A stretch of 64,000 nucleotides of DNA from Defluviitaleaceae bacterium (GCA_009779755.1 WRDO01000004.1:1-64000); one strand, 5' to 3'; numbered from the stretch's first letter, positions 34,561 through 45,255 are shown. Notes: generated from the sequence alone by a model not told the origin. Translations and numbers: made by a program.

Positions 34561-37500
34561 CTACACTACCCTAACCGTCACGATTTCATAGGGGGACAAC
34601 GTTAATGTTATTTTCTTTCCGTCATATTCGACGGGTTTTATTGGGGACTCCATCATGTCGGTAATCTCCGCGCGGCTGCCGGAAATATCGGTAGTTATAT
34701 CTGTTGTCACGCTTCCGCCGTATGCGTCATAAGCACGCAAAATACATCCTTCACCGTCTTCGGCTTCCTTAACGGCTTCAATAATAATGCCGTCCTTTTC
34801 GGTTTCAAACCACGAATGGGCGAACTTGCCGTTCTGCGATTCTTCCGATAACGGAATGGCCGCCAAAGGTGCGTTCACACCATACCCGGCTTCCATGACT
34901 TTACCCTCGCGCCAATCCCCGCCGTGGGGATATAGGCTGTAACGGAAGTTATGGCTCCCCCTGTCGCTGACGGGATCGGGATAAACGGGTGCTTTCAAAA
35001 GGGTTAAGCGTATCACATTGTCGCGGACATCGCAGCCGTATTTACAATCGTTAAGCAAAGCAACGCCAAAGCCAAACTCCGAAAGGTCGGCCCATTTGTG
35101 GGCGCATACCTCAAATTTTGCCCTGTCCCAAGAAGTGGAACGGTGGGTGGAACGGGAAATTGTGCCGAAGGGGATATCATACGTAGCATTACGCGCCCGT
35201 ACGGAAACCGGGAAGGATACCTTCAACAATTTTTCACATTCACGCCATTCCACTTGGGTGTCAAAATCTATTCGATGGATATCGTTGTAAAAAATGATAT
35301 GCTGTGTGATTTCGGAGTCCAGCACGCTTTGGCGGCATTTGACAACGGTGCGTGATGCGTTTTGCTCCACCGTTTCCAAGCTGATGAGCTTACAAGCGTG
35401 GGTGTATTCGTAATCCTCGTAGGAGCTGATGATATCCCAAGCGGAATATTTACCGGGCCTGTCCTCAAATATTTGGAAGCGGTTGGCTGCGCCCCCGGTT
35501 ATGATTTCACGGCCATACACTTTATCGTAAAGGGATGAAATATTTCCGTTTACGTCAAATTGAACACGGAAATGGTTGGTTTCTATAAAGGGAAGCGAAT
35601 TTGAAGCGGCACTGGCAGTTTCCGGAACAGTTTGATTCATAACGGCTTCTGTTTCGATGGGTTTTATTTCATATACTTTATAACCCATCGGCGGCACATC
35701 CACGGCGGCGAAGCACACCTTCGTCACCCCGTTTTCCACGGAACATACGGTGTGCAATATTTCACCGTCCTTTTTATCCACTGCGGATACATGGGAATGG
35801 GGCGTCGGAAGCGTCACTTCCACCCAATCCGTTCTGGCGAAGGAAAGGGTATTAAAAACCGCGAACAAATCCTTGCCGCCGGGAAGTGACTGGACGATAA
35901 CGGACAAGCATTCCGTTTTAACACCATTGATAATTGCAAACATTTCATCGTAAAGCGCAATGGCATCACCCGCCGCTTCCGTGACATGGGATCCGGGGAG
36001 GATATCGTGGAATTGGTTTACCATCAGGTTTTTCCAAGCAAGGTCAAGCCGTTCTTTCATTGACGCGCCGCCCAAGGATTTTGCCACGACAGAATAAAAT
36101 TCGGCATCCCGCAAACCAAATTCTCCTTGGCGGTTGGCTTTTTTTATTTGCCCTTTGGTTGTATAGGTGCCGCGGTGGGTTTCCAAATACAATTCATCCT
36201 GCCATACGGGCAAACCTTGTGATTTTGTTTCCAGCCTTTCAAAGAAGCGCGTCAGCGTGTCGAACTCCAATTCGGGTAAACCGGGCAAACCGCGAAGGCG
36301 GGTCATTCTGGCAACCATGTCACGGGTCGCGCCGCCGCCGCCATCGGCTAAGCCAAATTGGTAAAAGCCTTCGCCCGTGAGGGTGCGTTGTTTATTTTTA
36401 TCCCATGCCTCCCATATTTTTTTAGGCTCGGCGGAAGAAACGAAATGGGTACCGGGGAAATAAGTAAGTACACGGGAGCCATCCGGCCCTTCCCACCAAA
36501 ATTGGCTGTAAGGGAATTCGTTGGTGTCGTTCCAAATGGATAATTTAATCGTGGACATATATTTAACGCCCGATTTAACCAAAAGCTGCGGAATCGTCCA
36601 CATACACCCAAATACATCGGGTACCCAGCAGATTTGCGGGTCAATACCGAATTCTTGTTGATAGTATTTCTTACCCCACATGATTTGACGGATAACCGAT
36701 TCCCCCGAAATCAAATTGCAATCGGGCTCTACATAAAACGCGCCTACCGGTTCCCAAGAGCCTTCTTTGATCTTCTTCTTCACCGCGTCATAAGCCACAG
36801 GAAATTGTATCCGCAAATCTTCGTATAATTTTCCCTGGCTTTGGGAAAAAATAAACTCCGGAAATTCATCTATGTTGCGTACCATATTCATGGCGGTGCG
36901 CGGGTTTTTACGGACATACTCCTTGTAAGGCCACAAATATACCAAGTCAAGGTGGGATTGGCCGATAAGGGCGAGTTTGCCCGGTCGTTTAAATTCGGTG
37001 TTTGTGTAAATTTTTTCCTTGATATAGGCCACCGCCGCCGGAACACCGGACTTGAAGCCTTCAAAATCCTTCGCGGCATAATTAACCAATTTTAGCGCGG
37101 CTTGTAAATTATCCAAAATAAAAGATTTGTATTCTTCGTCTTCGGAAGCGTTTGCCACGTCATAAAGAGCCCAACAGTAATAATACAAATCCTCGATGGT
37201 CTTATCGATTTGGATGATTTCCGCTTTTTGGAAAACATGATGCACCCGAATGTCTTGACGGAAGGCGTCATAAGGGGCGTTCCTGACGGAAACCTCCAAT
37301 GCGATGTCCAATTGTTCGCCGGGTTTAAAATATCTGTCCAAATTAGCGATTTTCCTGTCAAAGTCTACGCCTTGGTGGGGTGTGCCGTTTATACACAGCA
37401 AGCCTTCGCCACCGAAGTCCAGTTCGATAAACACCTGCGCTTCCTCCAGGGGTTCCGGCATAAACGCGGTGCTTTTAAACATACCTGTCATTTCCGGCCC

Positions 37501-37728
37501 GCCCCACAATACGCCGGGGGCGATATCCTCCCAATCATGCAGGTACGTGTAATTCCCATGGCTGTGATATTCGCATAACCTGAACTGCCAACCGTTTATG
37601 GTTGTACGTTGCCGTAACATCTTTTCTTCCAAAACGTCTATATAATATTTTAATTCATCCGCTTTGGAGTATGCTTTGCGGGGGTTGGGGTCCAATCGGT
37701 ATAAAATTTGCAATGAATCTTCTCTCAT
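34561..37728 (-). CDS. GH38 alpha-mannosidase (1055 aa)
   Basis: 1055 residues, the length of the long bacterial/vacuolar type. After an N-terminal ~240-residue domain come GQSHLDLVYLWPYKE (zinc His and Asp), CWVPDVFGCMW (nucleophile Asp), GLADGGGGATRDM and NQFHDILPGSHV. C-terminal beta domains follow. Starts at ATG 37728 with AAAAGGAG. No signal peptide. The upstream leftward AllA-like gene is 26 bases away, so the two form an operon. It is clearly a different subfamily from the 828-residue enzyme. Confidence 0.94.
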   Translation of the reverse strand: MREDSLQILYRLDPNPRKAYSKADELKYYIDVLEEKMLRQRTTINGWQFRLCEYHSHGNYTYLHDWEDIAPGVLWGGPEMTGMFKSTAFMPEPLEEAQVFIELDFGGEGLLCINGTPHQGVDFDRKIANLDRYFKPGEQLDIALEVSVRNAPYDAFRQDIRVHHVFQKAEIIQIDKTIEDLYYYCWALYDVANASEDEEYKSFILDNLQAALKLVNYAAKDFEGFKSGVPAAVAYIKEKIYTNTEFKRPGKLALIGQSHLDLVYLWPYKEYVRKNPRTAMNMVRNIDEFPEFIFSQSQGKLYEDLRIQFPVAYDAVKKKIKEGSWEPVGAFYVEPDCNLISGESVIRQIMWGKKYYQQEFGIDPQICWVPDVFGCMWTIPQLLVKSGVKYMSTIKLSIWNDTNEFPYSQFWWEGPDGSRVLTYFPGTHFVSSAEPKKIWEAWDKNKQRTLTGEGFYQFGLADGGGGATRDMVARMTRLRGLPGLPELEFDTLTRFFERLETKSQGLPVWQDELYLETHRGTYTTKGQIKKANRQGEFGLRDAEFYSVVAKSLGGASMKERLDLAWKNLMVNQFHDILPGSHVTEAAGDAIALYDEMFAIINGVKTECLSVIVQSLPGGKDLFAVFNTLSFARTDWVEVTLPTPHSHVSAVDKKDGEILHTVCSVENGVTKVCFAAVDVPPMGYKVYEIKPIETEAVMNQTVPETASAASNSLPFIETNHFRVQFDVNGNISSLYDKVYGREIITGGAANRFQIFEDRPGKYSAWDIISSYEDYEYTHACKLISLETVEQNASRTVVKCRQSVLDSEITQHIIFYNDIHRIDFDTQVEWRECEKLLKVSFPVSVRARNATYDIPFGTISRSTHRSTSWDRAKFEVCAHKWADLSEFGFGVALLNDCKYGCDVRDNVIRLTLLKAPVYPDPVSDRGSHNFRYSLYPHGGDWREGKVMEAGYGVNAPLAAIPLSEESQNGKFAHSWFETEKDGIIIEAVKEAEDGEGCILRAYDAYGGSVTTDITTDISGSRAEITDMMESPIKPVEYDGKKITLTLSPYEIVTVRVV

Positions 37729-37754
37729 GACGGTCTCCTTTTATATGGGATTGC

Positions 37755-38192
37755 TTACAACGTTACACACAACCGTACGCCGTTGGGGAAGTCCCTGTTT
37801 TCGGAAGTTTCCGGTGGCACTTCCGAATTTTCTACCACTTTAATCATCGCTTCGTCTGACAGGGCCATTACCTGATGCCACACCCCTTCATTAAGACAAA
37901 CGGGTTTATCCAATAAAAATATTTGATAATCGTCGGGATTTTCCGGGGCGGCGACAATTAAAATCGAAGTGCCGGACAGGGGTTCATGGGTTTCCTTCGA
38001 ATAAAGATGCCGCTCAAGATAGGGTGCGACACCTTTTTTCAAGGCTAAAATCCCCACGGCCCATCCCGTGGCGGCTGCCGATACCACTACTGCAAAATCC
38101 CTGCCGGTAGGAATGGGGAAGTCATGTTCCAACAGTACGCCAAAAGGCGCAAAGGCATCACGACTGAGTGTTTGAAGCAGGAAATCCTTCAT
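37755..38192 (-). CDS. Ureidoglycolate lyase-like cupin
   Basis: 145 residues from ATG 38192 with AGGAGGG upstream; the frame opens earlier without a site. FAPFGVLLE, WAVGILALKKGVAPYLERH, LSGTSILIVAAPE, FLLDKPVCLNEGVWHQVMAL match the AllA/DUF4867-type cupin. AllA splits ureidoglycolate, but no purine-breakdown genes are here; members near sugar genes likely act on another small hydroxy acid or sugar derivative. Confidence 0.65.
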   Translation of the reverse strand: MKDFLLQTLSRDAFAPFGVLLEHDFPIPTGRDFAVVVSAAATGWAVGILALKKGVAPYLERHLYSKETHEPLSGTSILIVAAPENPDDYQIFLLDKPVCLNEGVWHQVMALSDEAMIKVVENSEVPPETSENRDFPNGVRLCVTL

Positions 38193-38223
38193 ACTTTCCC
38201 TCCTAATTATTACAAACGTGTAA

Positions 38224-38245
38224 TATGCAACTACATTTGTGCATA
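38224..38245. promoter_or_regulatory. Inverted repeat between AllA-like and SBP operons
   Basis: TATGCA (38224-38229) and TGCATA (38240-38245) with a 10-bp centre, in the divergent gap. Possible operator. Confidence 0.4.
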
Positions 38246-38258
38246 ATGGAATAATAGA

Positions 38259-38288
38259 TTGACTTTTTTCACGACTTATTTGTATAAT
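38259..38288 (+). promoter_or_regulatory. Sigma-A promoter of the eight-gene transport operon
   Basis: TTGACT (38259-38264), 18 bp, TATAAT (38283-38288), 60 bp before the ATG at 38348. An imperfect TTGT/ACAA palindrome overlaps the -10. Confidence 0.75.
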
Positions 38289-38347
38289 ATAACAATTCAT
38301 GTTCGAGAGCAATGACTTTTTTTGTATATAAAGGCAGGGTTGTGTAT

Positions 38348-41251
38348 ATGAAAGAAGGAAGAATATATACAAAGTTACTGCGTGCAGTCGCGTTTTTATT
38401 GTGTTCTATTTTATTGGCTTCCTACATAACTGTGCCGTCTAATGCCGCCGAAGAGGATTCCGGCTATTTTACCGTACCCGAATTTGATATTTTGGCTCCG
38501 CCGCCCGGGGTTATGGGTTTTGAATCGGGTGGTTTTTATGATTATTTTTTCCGTCATCAAGATAAACCCATGGGAAACGAACGCATTGAATTATTCGCAC
38601 CGGAAGATATGCTGGTAGAAGGCAGATACGGCACGGTAATCGATACCTATCTGGAATGGGAAATTGAGGTAGCCGAAAGCGGACGGTTTCATATTCTGAT
38701 CAATTACTTCCCGTTGCCGGGTACGGGGCGGGACATTGAAATGCGCCTGTACCACAACGGTGAAATATCTTATAACGAGCTTCGCGTGTTCCAATTACCG
38801 CGCATATGGGTGGATGAACGCAACGAAAGCGGTACGTTCGTCACCGACAGTATCGGCAATGATATACGCCCGCCGCAAATTGAGCGGCCCCGATGGGTAG
38901 AACGCTGGGTGTCTGACAGCATGGGGTTGTTCGCTGACCCGTTTTTCTTATATTTGGAAGCGGGGAAACATACCATCCGCATCGTGTCGGTGCGTGAACA
39001 AGCCGTAGTCCATTCCGTTGTGCTTGCCGCAAAGCCGGCGCCGCCAACCCACGCGCAATACATGCGGGACAACGGCGACGCTTCATTTATAAACGGGAAA
39101 AGTATCATGTTCCTCGCCCAGGACGCATACGAAAAAAATTCGTCGCAACTTGCACCCACATCCGATACCTCCGACGCGGGCACAACCCCGCAAAGTCCGC
39201 GTAATATACGGTTAAATACCATCGGCCGCTTTACCTGGTGGCAAAACGGGCAATCCATATCATGGCAGGTACCCGATGATGTGGAGGACGGGTTCTATCA
39301 ACTTGCCTTCCGCTTCCGTCAGGAACTGGGCGACAACAGTTCATTTTCCTATCGTAACCTGTATGTTAACAGTAAAATCCCGTTTGAGGAAGCGCGTAAC
39401 ATCGCCTTCCCTTTTACGACGCGATGGCAGGTAATCCATTTGGCCGGGGGCCTTCCGATTCGCTTACAGGCCGGGGATATCATCACGCTGGAAGCCACTA
39501 CGGGCGAGGCGCAACATCTGTTATTGCAAACACACCGCACCGTGCGTTCCCTTTCGGCGATGTACAGGCAAATTATCCGTGTGACCACACCCAACCCGGA
39601 TCGCTTCCGGGATTATAACATCCAGCGTGAAATCCCGACGCTTGTGGATGACATGCGTTTATTGCAACAGGAGGTACACGGCATTGCGGAAGAACTTATA
39701 CGGATAAACCATGGGCAAACCAGTTCCCAATCCGTAAATTTGGATTTGCTGGCGGATATGCTGGGGCGTTTTGCGGCTTCGCCGCATATCCTGCCTGAAA
39801 ATTTGCAAAGTTTCAAAACGCGTTTGGACAGTATGGCATCGTTAATATTTTGGTTTAACGCACAGCCGTTGGAATTGGATGTCGGGTTCATTTTATCCGC
39901 CGATATGCCTTTACCGCCCGCTCGCCCCGGTTTTTTTACGCGTATTTGGTTCGGTATATTACGGTTGTATTATTCCTTCCGAATGGATTACCGTGACATT
40001 ACCTTTATCGATGATGAACGGGAGAGCGATGCCGCATTACGTGTATGGGTTTCCACGGGCCGAGACCAGGCGCAGATTATCAACCGTTTGATAACCGACG
40101 ATTTCACCGCGCTTACGGGTATACCCGTCATCGTGCAGCAGGTGCTTGCGGGTGAACCGATTTTGCAATCTATCATGTCCGGACGCGCACCGGATGTTGT
40201 GCTGATGCAGGGCCCGCAGCAAATCATAAACTTAGCCATACGCGGCGCGGTGATGGACTTGAACCGTTTGGGACTAAACGATGAAATCCGCGATCGGTTC
40301 TTCCCGTCGTCGTGGACGGAGTTTTCCTATCGCGGACGGGTTTACGCCATTCCCGAAACAAAGGGCTTTAACATGATGTTTTACCGGCGCGACATACTCA
40401 CCGACATGGGGCTTGAACCACCGCAAACATGGGATGAATTCTACCGTTTGCTGAAAATATTGCAGGGTTATAACCTTTCGGTGGGAATGCCCGAAATGGA
40501 TGCGGGCCAACCGGGTATATCGGCGGGTATCGGATACTTCCATACATTTTTATTCCAACGCGGCGGGTCAATATTCAACGAAGACTTAACGCGCACGATG
40601 TTTGATACACCCGTCGCCATGGAAGCCTTTGAGGAATGGGTGGATTTGTATCGCCTTTTCGGCATTGAACAGGATATAAATTTCTTCAACCGTATGCGCT
40701 CGGGCGAAACGCCGTTGGGCATTACGGGAATCACCGCATACAACATGTTGGCCGGCGCCGCGCCGGAACTTGCGGGGCTTTGGGATTTTGCCCCCATACC
40801 CGGCATATTGCGTGAAGACGGCGTAATAGACCGCTCCACTTCGGTAGGCGGTACGGGTGCGATTATTCTAAGCCTTGCGGAAGAACGCGGATTGGCGGAT
40901 GAAGCCTTCCAATTTATTACGTGGTGGACATCAGCGGAGATACAATCCGCTTACGGATTGGAAATAGAATCCATGTACGGTGTAGTCGGGCGGTATTACC
41001 CGGCTAACATCGAAGCCTTTCGCCGCATCGGCTGGACGGCGGCGGAAGAGGAAACCATCATGGCCCAATGGGAATGGACGCAGGGTATACCCCTTGTACC
41101 CGCTACCTATATCATCGCGCGTAACTTGACCTCTGCGCTGCGCTTGTCGGTGGATGATACCTATTCGCCGCGCCGTGCATTAAATATCTTTAACCGAGAC
41201 ATCAACTTTGAAATTGAACGGCGGCGCATAGAGTTTGACCGGATTAATTAA
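38348..41251 (+). CDS. Giant solute-binding protein with N-terminal beta domains
   Basis: 967 residues from ATG 38348. Signal peptide (LLRAVAFLLCSILLASYI...SNAA). Residues ~35-420 are two beta-rich regions that look like carbohydrate-binding jelly rolls (WEIEVAESGRFHILINYFPL; HTIRIVSV). A helical linker (~430-560) follows. Residues ~575-950 are a family-1 sugar-binding protein: VWVSTGRDQAQIINRLI, PDVVLMQGP, GRVYAIPETKGFNMMFYRRDIL, PQTWDEFYRLL. So one protein may both grip a glycan and feed the permeases. No lipobox; it may be held by the signal segment. Confidence 0.87.
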   Translation: MKEGRIYTKLLRAVAFLLCSILLASYITVPSNAAEEDSGYFTVPEFDILAPPPGVMGFESGGFYDYFFRHQDKPMGNERIELFAPEDMLVEGRYGTVIDTYLEWEIEVAESGRFHILINYFPLPGTGRDIEMRLYHNGEISYNELRVFQLPRIWVDERNESGTFVTDSIGNDIRPPQIERPRWVERWVSDSMGLFADPFFLYLEAGKHTIRIVSVREQAVVHSVVLAAKPAPPTHAQYMRDNGDASFINGKSIMFLAQDAYEKNSSQLAPTSDTSDAGTTPQSPRNIRLNTIGRFTWWQNGQSISWQVPDDVEDGFYQLAFRFRQELGDNSSFSYRNLYVNSKIPFEEARNIAFPFTTRWQVIHLAGGLPIRLQAGDIITLEATTGEAQHLLLQTHRTVRSLSAMYRQIIRVTTPNPDRFRDYNIQREIPTLVDDMRLLQQEVHGIAEELIRINHGQTSSQSVNLDLLADMLGRFAASPHILPENLQSFKTRLDSMASLIFWFNAQPLELDVGFILSADMPLPPARPGFFTRIWFGILRLYYSFRMDYRDITFIDDERESDAALRVWVSTGRDQAQIINRLITDDFTALTGIPVIVQQVLAGEPILQSIMSGRAPDVVLMQGPQQIINLAIRGAVMDLNRLGLNDEIRDRFFPSSWTEFSYRGRVYAIPETKGFNMMFYRRDILTDMGLEPPQTWDEFYRLLKILQGYNLSVGMPEMDAGQPGISAGIGYFHTFLFQRGGSIFNEDLTRTMFDTPVAMEAFEEWVDLYRLFGIEQDINFFNRMRSGETPLGITGITAYNMLAGAAPELAGLWDFAPIPGILREDGVIDRSTSVGGTGAIILSLAEERGLADEAFQFITWWTSAEIQSAYGLEIESMYGVVGRYYPANIEAFRRIGWTAAEEETIMAQWEWTQGIPLVPATYIIARNLTSALRLSVDDTYSPRRALNIFNRDINFEIERRRIEFDRIN

Positions 41252-41267
41252 ATAAACGAGGTTGACT

Positions 41268-42215
41268 ATGTTTGAATCATCGGCCAAAACAAAACGCAAA
41301 CCCATGAGCGCAGCGCGAAAACGGGAAATCTTTAAGAATTGGGTTCCCATGTATGTGATGTTGTTGCCGTTTCTTATCCTGTATTTTTTATTTATGTTTT
41401 TGCCCATCATGGGGGGCGCGGTACTCAGTCTAACGGATTTTAACGGTTTGCAATTCCCTGCTTTTGTGGGTACGGGAAATTTTTCGCGCCTGTTTTTGCG
41501 CGACCCCGTGTTTTTGATTGCGTTACGTAATACGTTATTTTTGGCATTAATAACCGGGCCTTCGGGTGTAATCATCAGCTTTCTTGTCGCGTGGCTGATA
41601 CGGGAACTGCACCGCCCGCTGCGCCTTGTTTTTGCAACATTAATGTACCTACCCGCTTTAACAGGTGCGGCCACCTTCGCCACAGTCATGCGTTTTATAT
41701 TCGCCGCCGACAGCCACGGGTTAATCAATTCATTTTTAATGCGTACGAATATATTAATCGATCCCATCAACTGGGTGGGTGACGCGAACTGGACGATGAC
41801 CACGGTGGTGATTGTAAGCCTTTGGACTTCGTTCGGTATCGGCTTTCTTGCATTTATGGCGGGGTTGGCGAAACTGGATAAAGCCTATTACGAAGCGGCG
41901 GCCATCGACGGTATGCGCAACCGTATGCAGGAATTGTATTACGTAACCCTGCCGCAAATGGGGCCGCAGCTCTTGTTCGGTGCGGTTATGTCTATTGCGG
42001 GGGCTTTTACCGTGGGCTTGATAAGCGAACAAATGACGGGTAACCCCAGCGTAGCGTATTCAACGCATACATTGATGCTCCATATGCAGGAGGTAGGCAC
42101 GCAACGCTTTGAAATGGGTTACGCAGCAGCGGTTTCGATTGTCATGTTTGTTATGATGCAGATTACATGGAGTTTAATCAAGCGTATGCTCAAGCGGTTT
42201 AACGCCGGTAATTAA
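41268..42215 (+). CDS. Sugar ABC permease, MalF/LplB type (first pair)
   Basis: 315 residues, six membrane segments. The EAA loop is YYEAAAIDGMRNRMQELYYVTLPQM, the site that touches the ATPase. ATG 41268 is preferred to TTG 41262 because of GAGG spacing. It lies 16 bases after the binding-protein gene and works with the next permease. Confidence 0.92.
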   Translation: MFESSAKTKRKPMSAARKREIFKNWVPMYVMLLPFLILYFLFMFLPIMGGAVLSLTDFNGLQFPAFVGTGNFSRLFLRDPVFLIALRNTLFLALITGPSGVIISFLVAWLIRELHRPLRLVFATLMYLPALTGAATFATVMRFIFAADSHGLINSFLMRTNILIDPINWVGDANWTMTTVVIVSLWTSFGIGFLAFMAGLAKLDKAYYEAAAIDGMRNRMQELYYVTLPQMGPQLLFGAVMSIAGAFTVGLISEQMTGNPSVAYSTHTLMLHMQEVGTQRFEMGYAAAVSIVMFVMMQITWSLIKRMLKRFNAGN

Positions 42216-42238
42216 CCGTTACGAGGGGATAGTGTCAA

Positions 42239-43126
42239 ATGGTGAATCCGTTTAAATTAATCGGAAGATATCGTCGCATAAAACGCGAAGTTCGCTTCTC
42301 CCGCTCGACAGGCGGGACGATTGGCATTATCATTTTTCTTTTGTTTTTGGGGACGCTTATGTTCGTACCGTTTTATTTGATGATTGTCAATTCGTTGAAA
42401 CCCATTGACGAATTTTTTTATTGGCCGCCTCGTTTATATGTCATTAACCCCACGACAAACAGTTTCCGCGTGGTTTTTCGTATTTTAGATACATGGATGG
42501 TGCCCTTTTCACGTTTTATCTTTAATTCGGTGTTCGTAACCACGATGGGGATGGTACTGGGGATTTGTATCGCAGCCCTGGCGGCGTACCCGTTGGCAAA
42601 GGCGAAAGTCCCCGGTATGAAATTCATCACCGCCGTTGTGGTGGGGACGTTATTGTTTTCCAATTCCTCTACGGATTTTGTACGGTTTATCATCATGTCG
42701 CAGTTCGGCATGATAGACACGTACTGGGCATTAATTATACCGACTTTGTCCGGCGTGGTTCTGGTATTCCTGCTGCGCCAATTTATCGAAGCCACCATAC
42801 CCGATGAAATACTGGAAGCGGCGCGTATAGACGGCGGCAGCGAATTTGCGATTTTATTTCAGATTGTCATACCCATGATAAAACCGGCGGTAATGACCGC
42901 CGTTGTCGTAACCTTTCCGGTATTGTGGAGTACCCACGGTTCCGGTGTGTATTCGGAAAACCTGCGTACCTTACCGTCGGTACTGGCGCAGATAGGTTTG
43001 GGCGGCACCGCGATGCAAGGACCCGCCGCCGCCGTAGGGGTTATCATCATGGTACCCAGCCTATTTATTTTCCTATATTCGCAACGCTCGTTGATGCAAA
43101 CCATGTCTTATTCGGGTATTAAGTAG
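42239..43126 (+). CDS. Sugar ABC permease, MalG type (first pair)
   Basis: 295 residues with six membrane segments; EAA loop ILEAARIDGGSEFAILFQIVIPMIKPA. N-terminal GTLMFVPFYLMIVNSLKP is typical of the MalG group. Partner of the upstream permease; gap 23 bases. Confidence 0.92.
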   Translation: MVNPFKLIGRYRRIKREVRFSRSTGGTIGIIIFLLFLGTLMFVPFYLMIVNSLKPIDEFFYWPPRLYVINPTTNSFRVVFRILDTWMVPFSRFIFNSVFVTTMGMVLGICIAALAAYPLAKAKVPGMKFITAVVVGTLLFSNSSTDFVRFIIMSQFGMIDTYWALIIPTLSGVVLVFLLRQFIEATIPDEILEAARIDGGSEFAILFQIVIPMIKPAVMTAVVVTFPVLWSTHGSGVYSENLRTLPSVLAQIGLGGTAMQGPAAAVGVIIMVPSLFIFLYSQRSLMQTMSYSGIK

Positions 43127-43140
43127 GAAGGGAGGCACGC

Positions 43141-45243
43141 ATGGAAATCATTAAAAAGGCATTGTTTGTTTTTATTGCATTATTAATGCTCATGTCTCCC
43201 GCAACAGTGTTGGCTTCCCACTTTGCGCCGTACCATGTGTACGGTTACAACAGCCGCGGTACGCCTACGCCCGTACCCGTTGGGTATGTGCCCCACCGTG
43301 TGTTTAACGCACACGCCTTAGGTTTAGACCGTGACTTTGAAGGCTTGACTGATATTTTTTATGACCAACGCGGGCAAATATATATTTTAGACGGTTTGGG
43401 ATCGCGGATTATCGTGACGGATACGGATCTTAATTTAATCCGCGCCATTGATTATTTTACGGCAACGGACGGCAGCACCGTTACTTTTGCGTCGGCGCAA
43501 GGGATATTCGTTGACACGGACGGCACCATTTATATCGCCGATACGCAAAGCCGCCGTTTAATTATCGGCAACCCCGACGGAACGTTGCGGCAGATAATCA
43601 CCCGCCCTGACCACGCGTTGCAGGATACCAACATGCCCTTTGACGTAAACGCCGTGTTGGTGGATTGGGACGGTATCATCTATGCGGTGGCAAGCAGTAT
43701 CAATTTAGGGATTTTCAGATTTAATCCGCAGGGTGAGTTTTTACATTTTTGGGGCCCGAACGAAGTACCCGACTGGGGTATCGCCATCGTTAATTATATC
43801 CGCCGCAGGTTCTTCCTTACCGAAACGCAAATTCAATTCCTTTCGGACGTAACGCCGGTCAGCGTGCGCAATTTTACGATGGACGCCAACGGTTTTGTTT
43901 ATACGGTTTCGCCGTTCCGTTCCTATTCATTTTTTGATAATACCGTCCGCAGGCTAAACTTCCTTGGGGAAAACGTATTGCATGACCAATCCCATTTCGG
44001 TGATTATTTCTTTTATGACTACCACCCCGATATGCGGCCTGATTTTATTGATGTGGCGATCGACGACGCGGGTTTTGTCAACTTGGTGGCCCGTAATAAC
44101 GGCCGTGTATACCAATTTACGCCGGATGGATATTTGATCACGGTATTCGGCACAATCGGCGACCAACGGGGTACCTTTGATACGCCGTCGGCCATTGTTA
44201 CCGTAGGCGACCGCGTTTACGTTACCGACGAACGGAAAAATCTCATTTATGAATTTATCCCTACCGATTATATTTTATTGTACCGAGAAGCGATGGTGAT
44301 GCTGGACCGCTTTGAACTGGAAGCGTCCCGGGAGTTATGGAACGAAATATTAGCCAGAAACTCAAACAGCACCGCCGCGTATTGGGCCTTGGGACAAATC
44401 GCCGATATGCAGGGCGATTACAGGCTTGCGATGGACCACTTCCTCTCCATCGGGTCAATCTATAATTATTCACTTGCGTTCAGCGAATACCGCCAGATAT
44501 TTATGGAGGAAAATTGGCTTTTGGTCATGCTGGTGTTCGTACTGTTGGTTGTCATGTTGTTTGTTATCGGCTATGTATGGGGCAAGTTATCGGCCCCGCA
44601 GGAGGGCAGCCCGTATACCCGTATGGAATCGAAATACTTGTTCCCTTTATACGTGCTGACGCATCCCACCGATGGTTTTTCCCAATTTAAATACCGAAAA
44701 CACCAATCCTATATTTGGGTAGCGGCGATCGTATTCGCTTGGTTTGTCGCGCAAACGATGTACTTTTTCTTCCTGGGCCCCGCGTTTAATTTTAACGTTA
44801 CCGCGGAATATTACAGCTTGGTGATTACCCTATTGCGTACCGTGGGTTTATTTACCATGTTTGTCGTCGCCAATTGGTGCATATGCTCGCTTCTGGACGG
44901 GGAAGGAACCTTTTCGGAAATCGTGACCACGACGGCTTATGCCCTTATACCCTATGTGGCTTCTATTTTCATTAATATTGCGATTTCGCAGGTTTTGACG
45001 ATAGACGAATGGATATTTATGAATATGGTAACGATTATCGGGTTTGTATGGTCCGGGATATTGTTATTTTGCGGTATTTACGCCATACACGATTATTCGT
45101 TTCCAAAAACGTTTCTATCCATCATTTTATCTGTGCTGGGTATGATTATCATGCTTTTCATCGGTATTCTTTTCGTAGGGTTGTTGCAGCAGGTATGGAG
45201 CTTCGGCATTTCCGTTTACCGGGAATCGTTGACGCGATTTTAA
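43141..45243 (+). CDS. NHL-repeat propeller fused to YIP1 membrane domain
   Basis: 700 residues, ribosome site GGGAGG. A signal segment is followed by an extracellular propeller (~60-385) with NHL-type blades such as GIFVDTDGTIYIADTQSRRLIIGNPDGTLRQI. Then a TPR-like helical stretch (SRELWNEILARNSNSTAAYWALGQIA), one membrane segment (~460-482), and a C-terminal YIP1 domain of about five membrane segments. Such proteins occur beside DUF5696 and sugar transporters in Clostridia and Paenibacillus. A role as outside glycan sensor or transporter scaffold is inference. Confidence 0.83.
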   Translation: MEIIKKALFVFIALLMLMSPATVLASHFAPYHVYGYNSRGTPTPVPVGYVPHRVFNAHALGLDRDFEGLTDIFYDQRGQIYILDGLGSRIIVTDTDLNLIRAIDYFTATDGSTVTFASAQGIFVDTDGTIYIADTQSRRLIIGNPDGTLRQIITRPDHALQDTNMPFDVNAVLVDWDGIIYAVASSINLGIFRFNPQGEFLHFWGPNEVPDWGIAIVNYIRRRFFLTETQIQFLSDVTPVSVRNFTMDANGFVYTVSPFRSYSFFDNTVRRLNFLGENVLHDQSHFGDYFFYDYHPDMRPDFIDVAIDDAGFVNLVARNNGRVYQFTPDGYLITVFGTIGDQRGTFDTPSAIVTVGDRVYVTDERKNLIYEFIPTDYILLYREAMVMLDRFELEASRELWNEILARNSNSTAAYWALGQIADMQGDYRLAMDHFLSIGSIYNYSLAFSEYRQIFMEENWLLVMLVFVLLVVMLFVIGYVWGKLSAPQEGSPYTRMESKYLFPLYVLTHPTDGFSQFKYRKHQSYIWVAAIVFAWFVAQTMYFFFLGPAFNFNVTAEYYSLVITLLRTVGLFTMFVVANWCICSLLDGEGTFSEIVTTTAYALIPYVASIFINIAISQVLTIDEWIFMNMVTIIGFVWSGILLFCGIYAIHDYSFPKTFLSIILSVLGMIIMLFIGILFVGLLQQVWSFGISVYRESLTRF

Positions 45244-45255
45244 GGGGGTGAGCGT

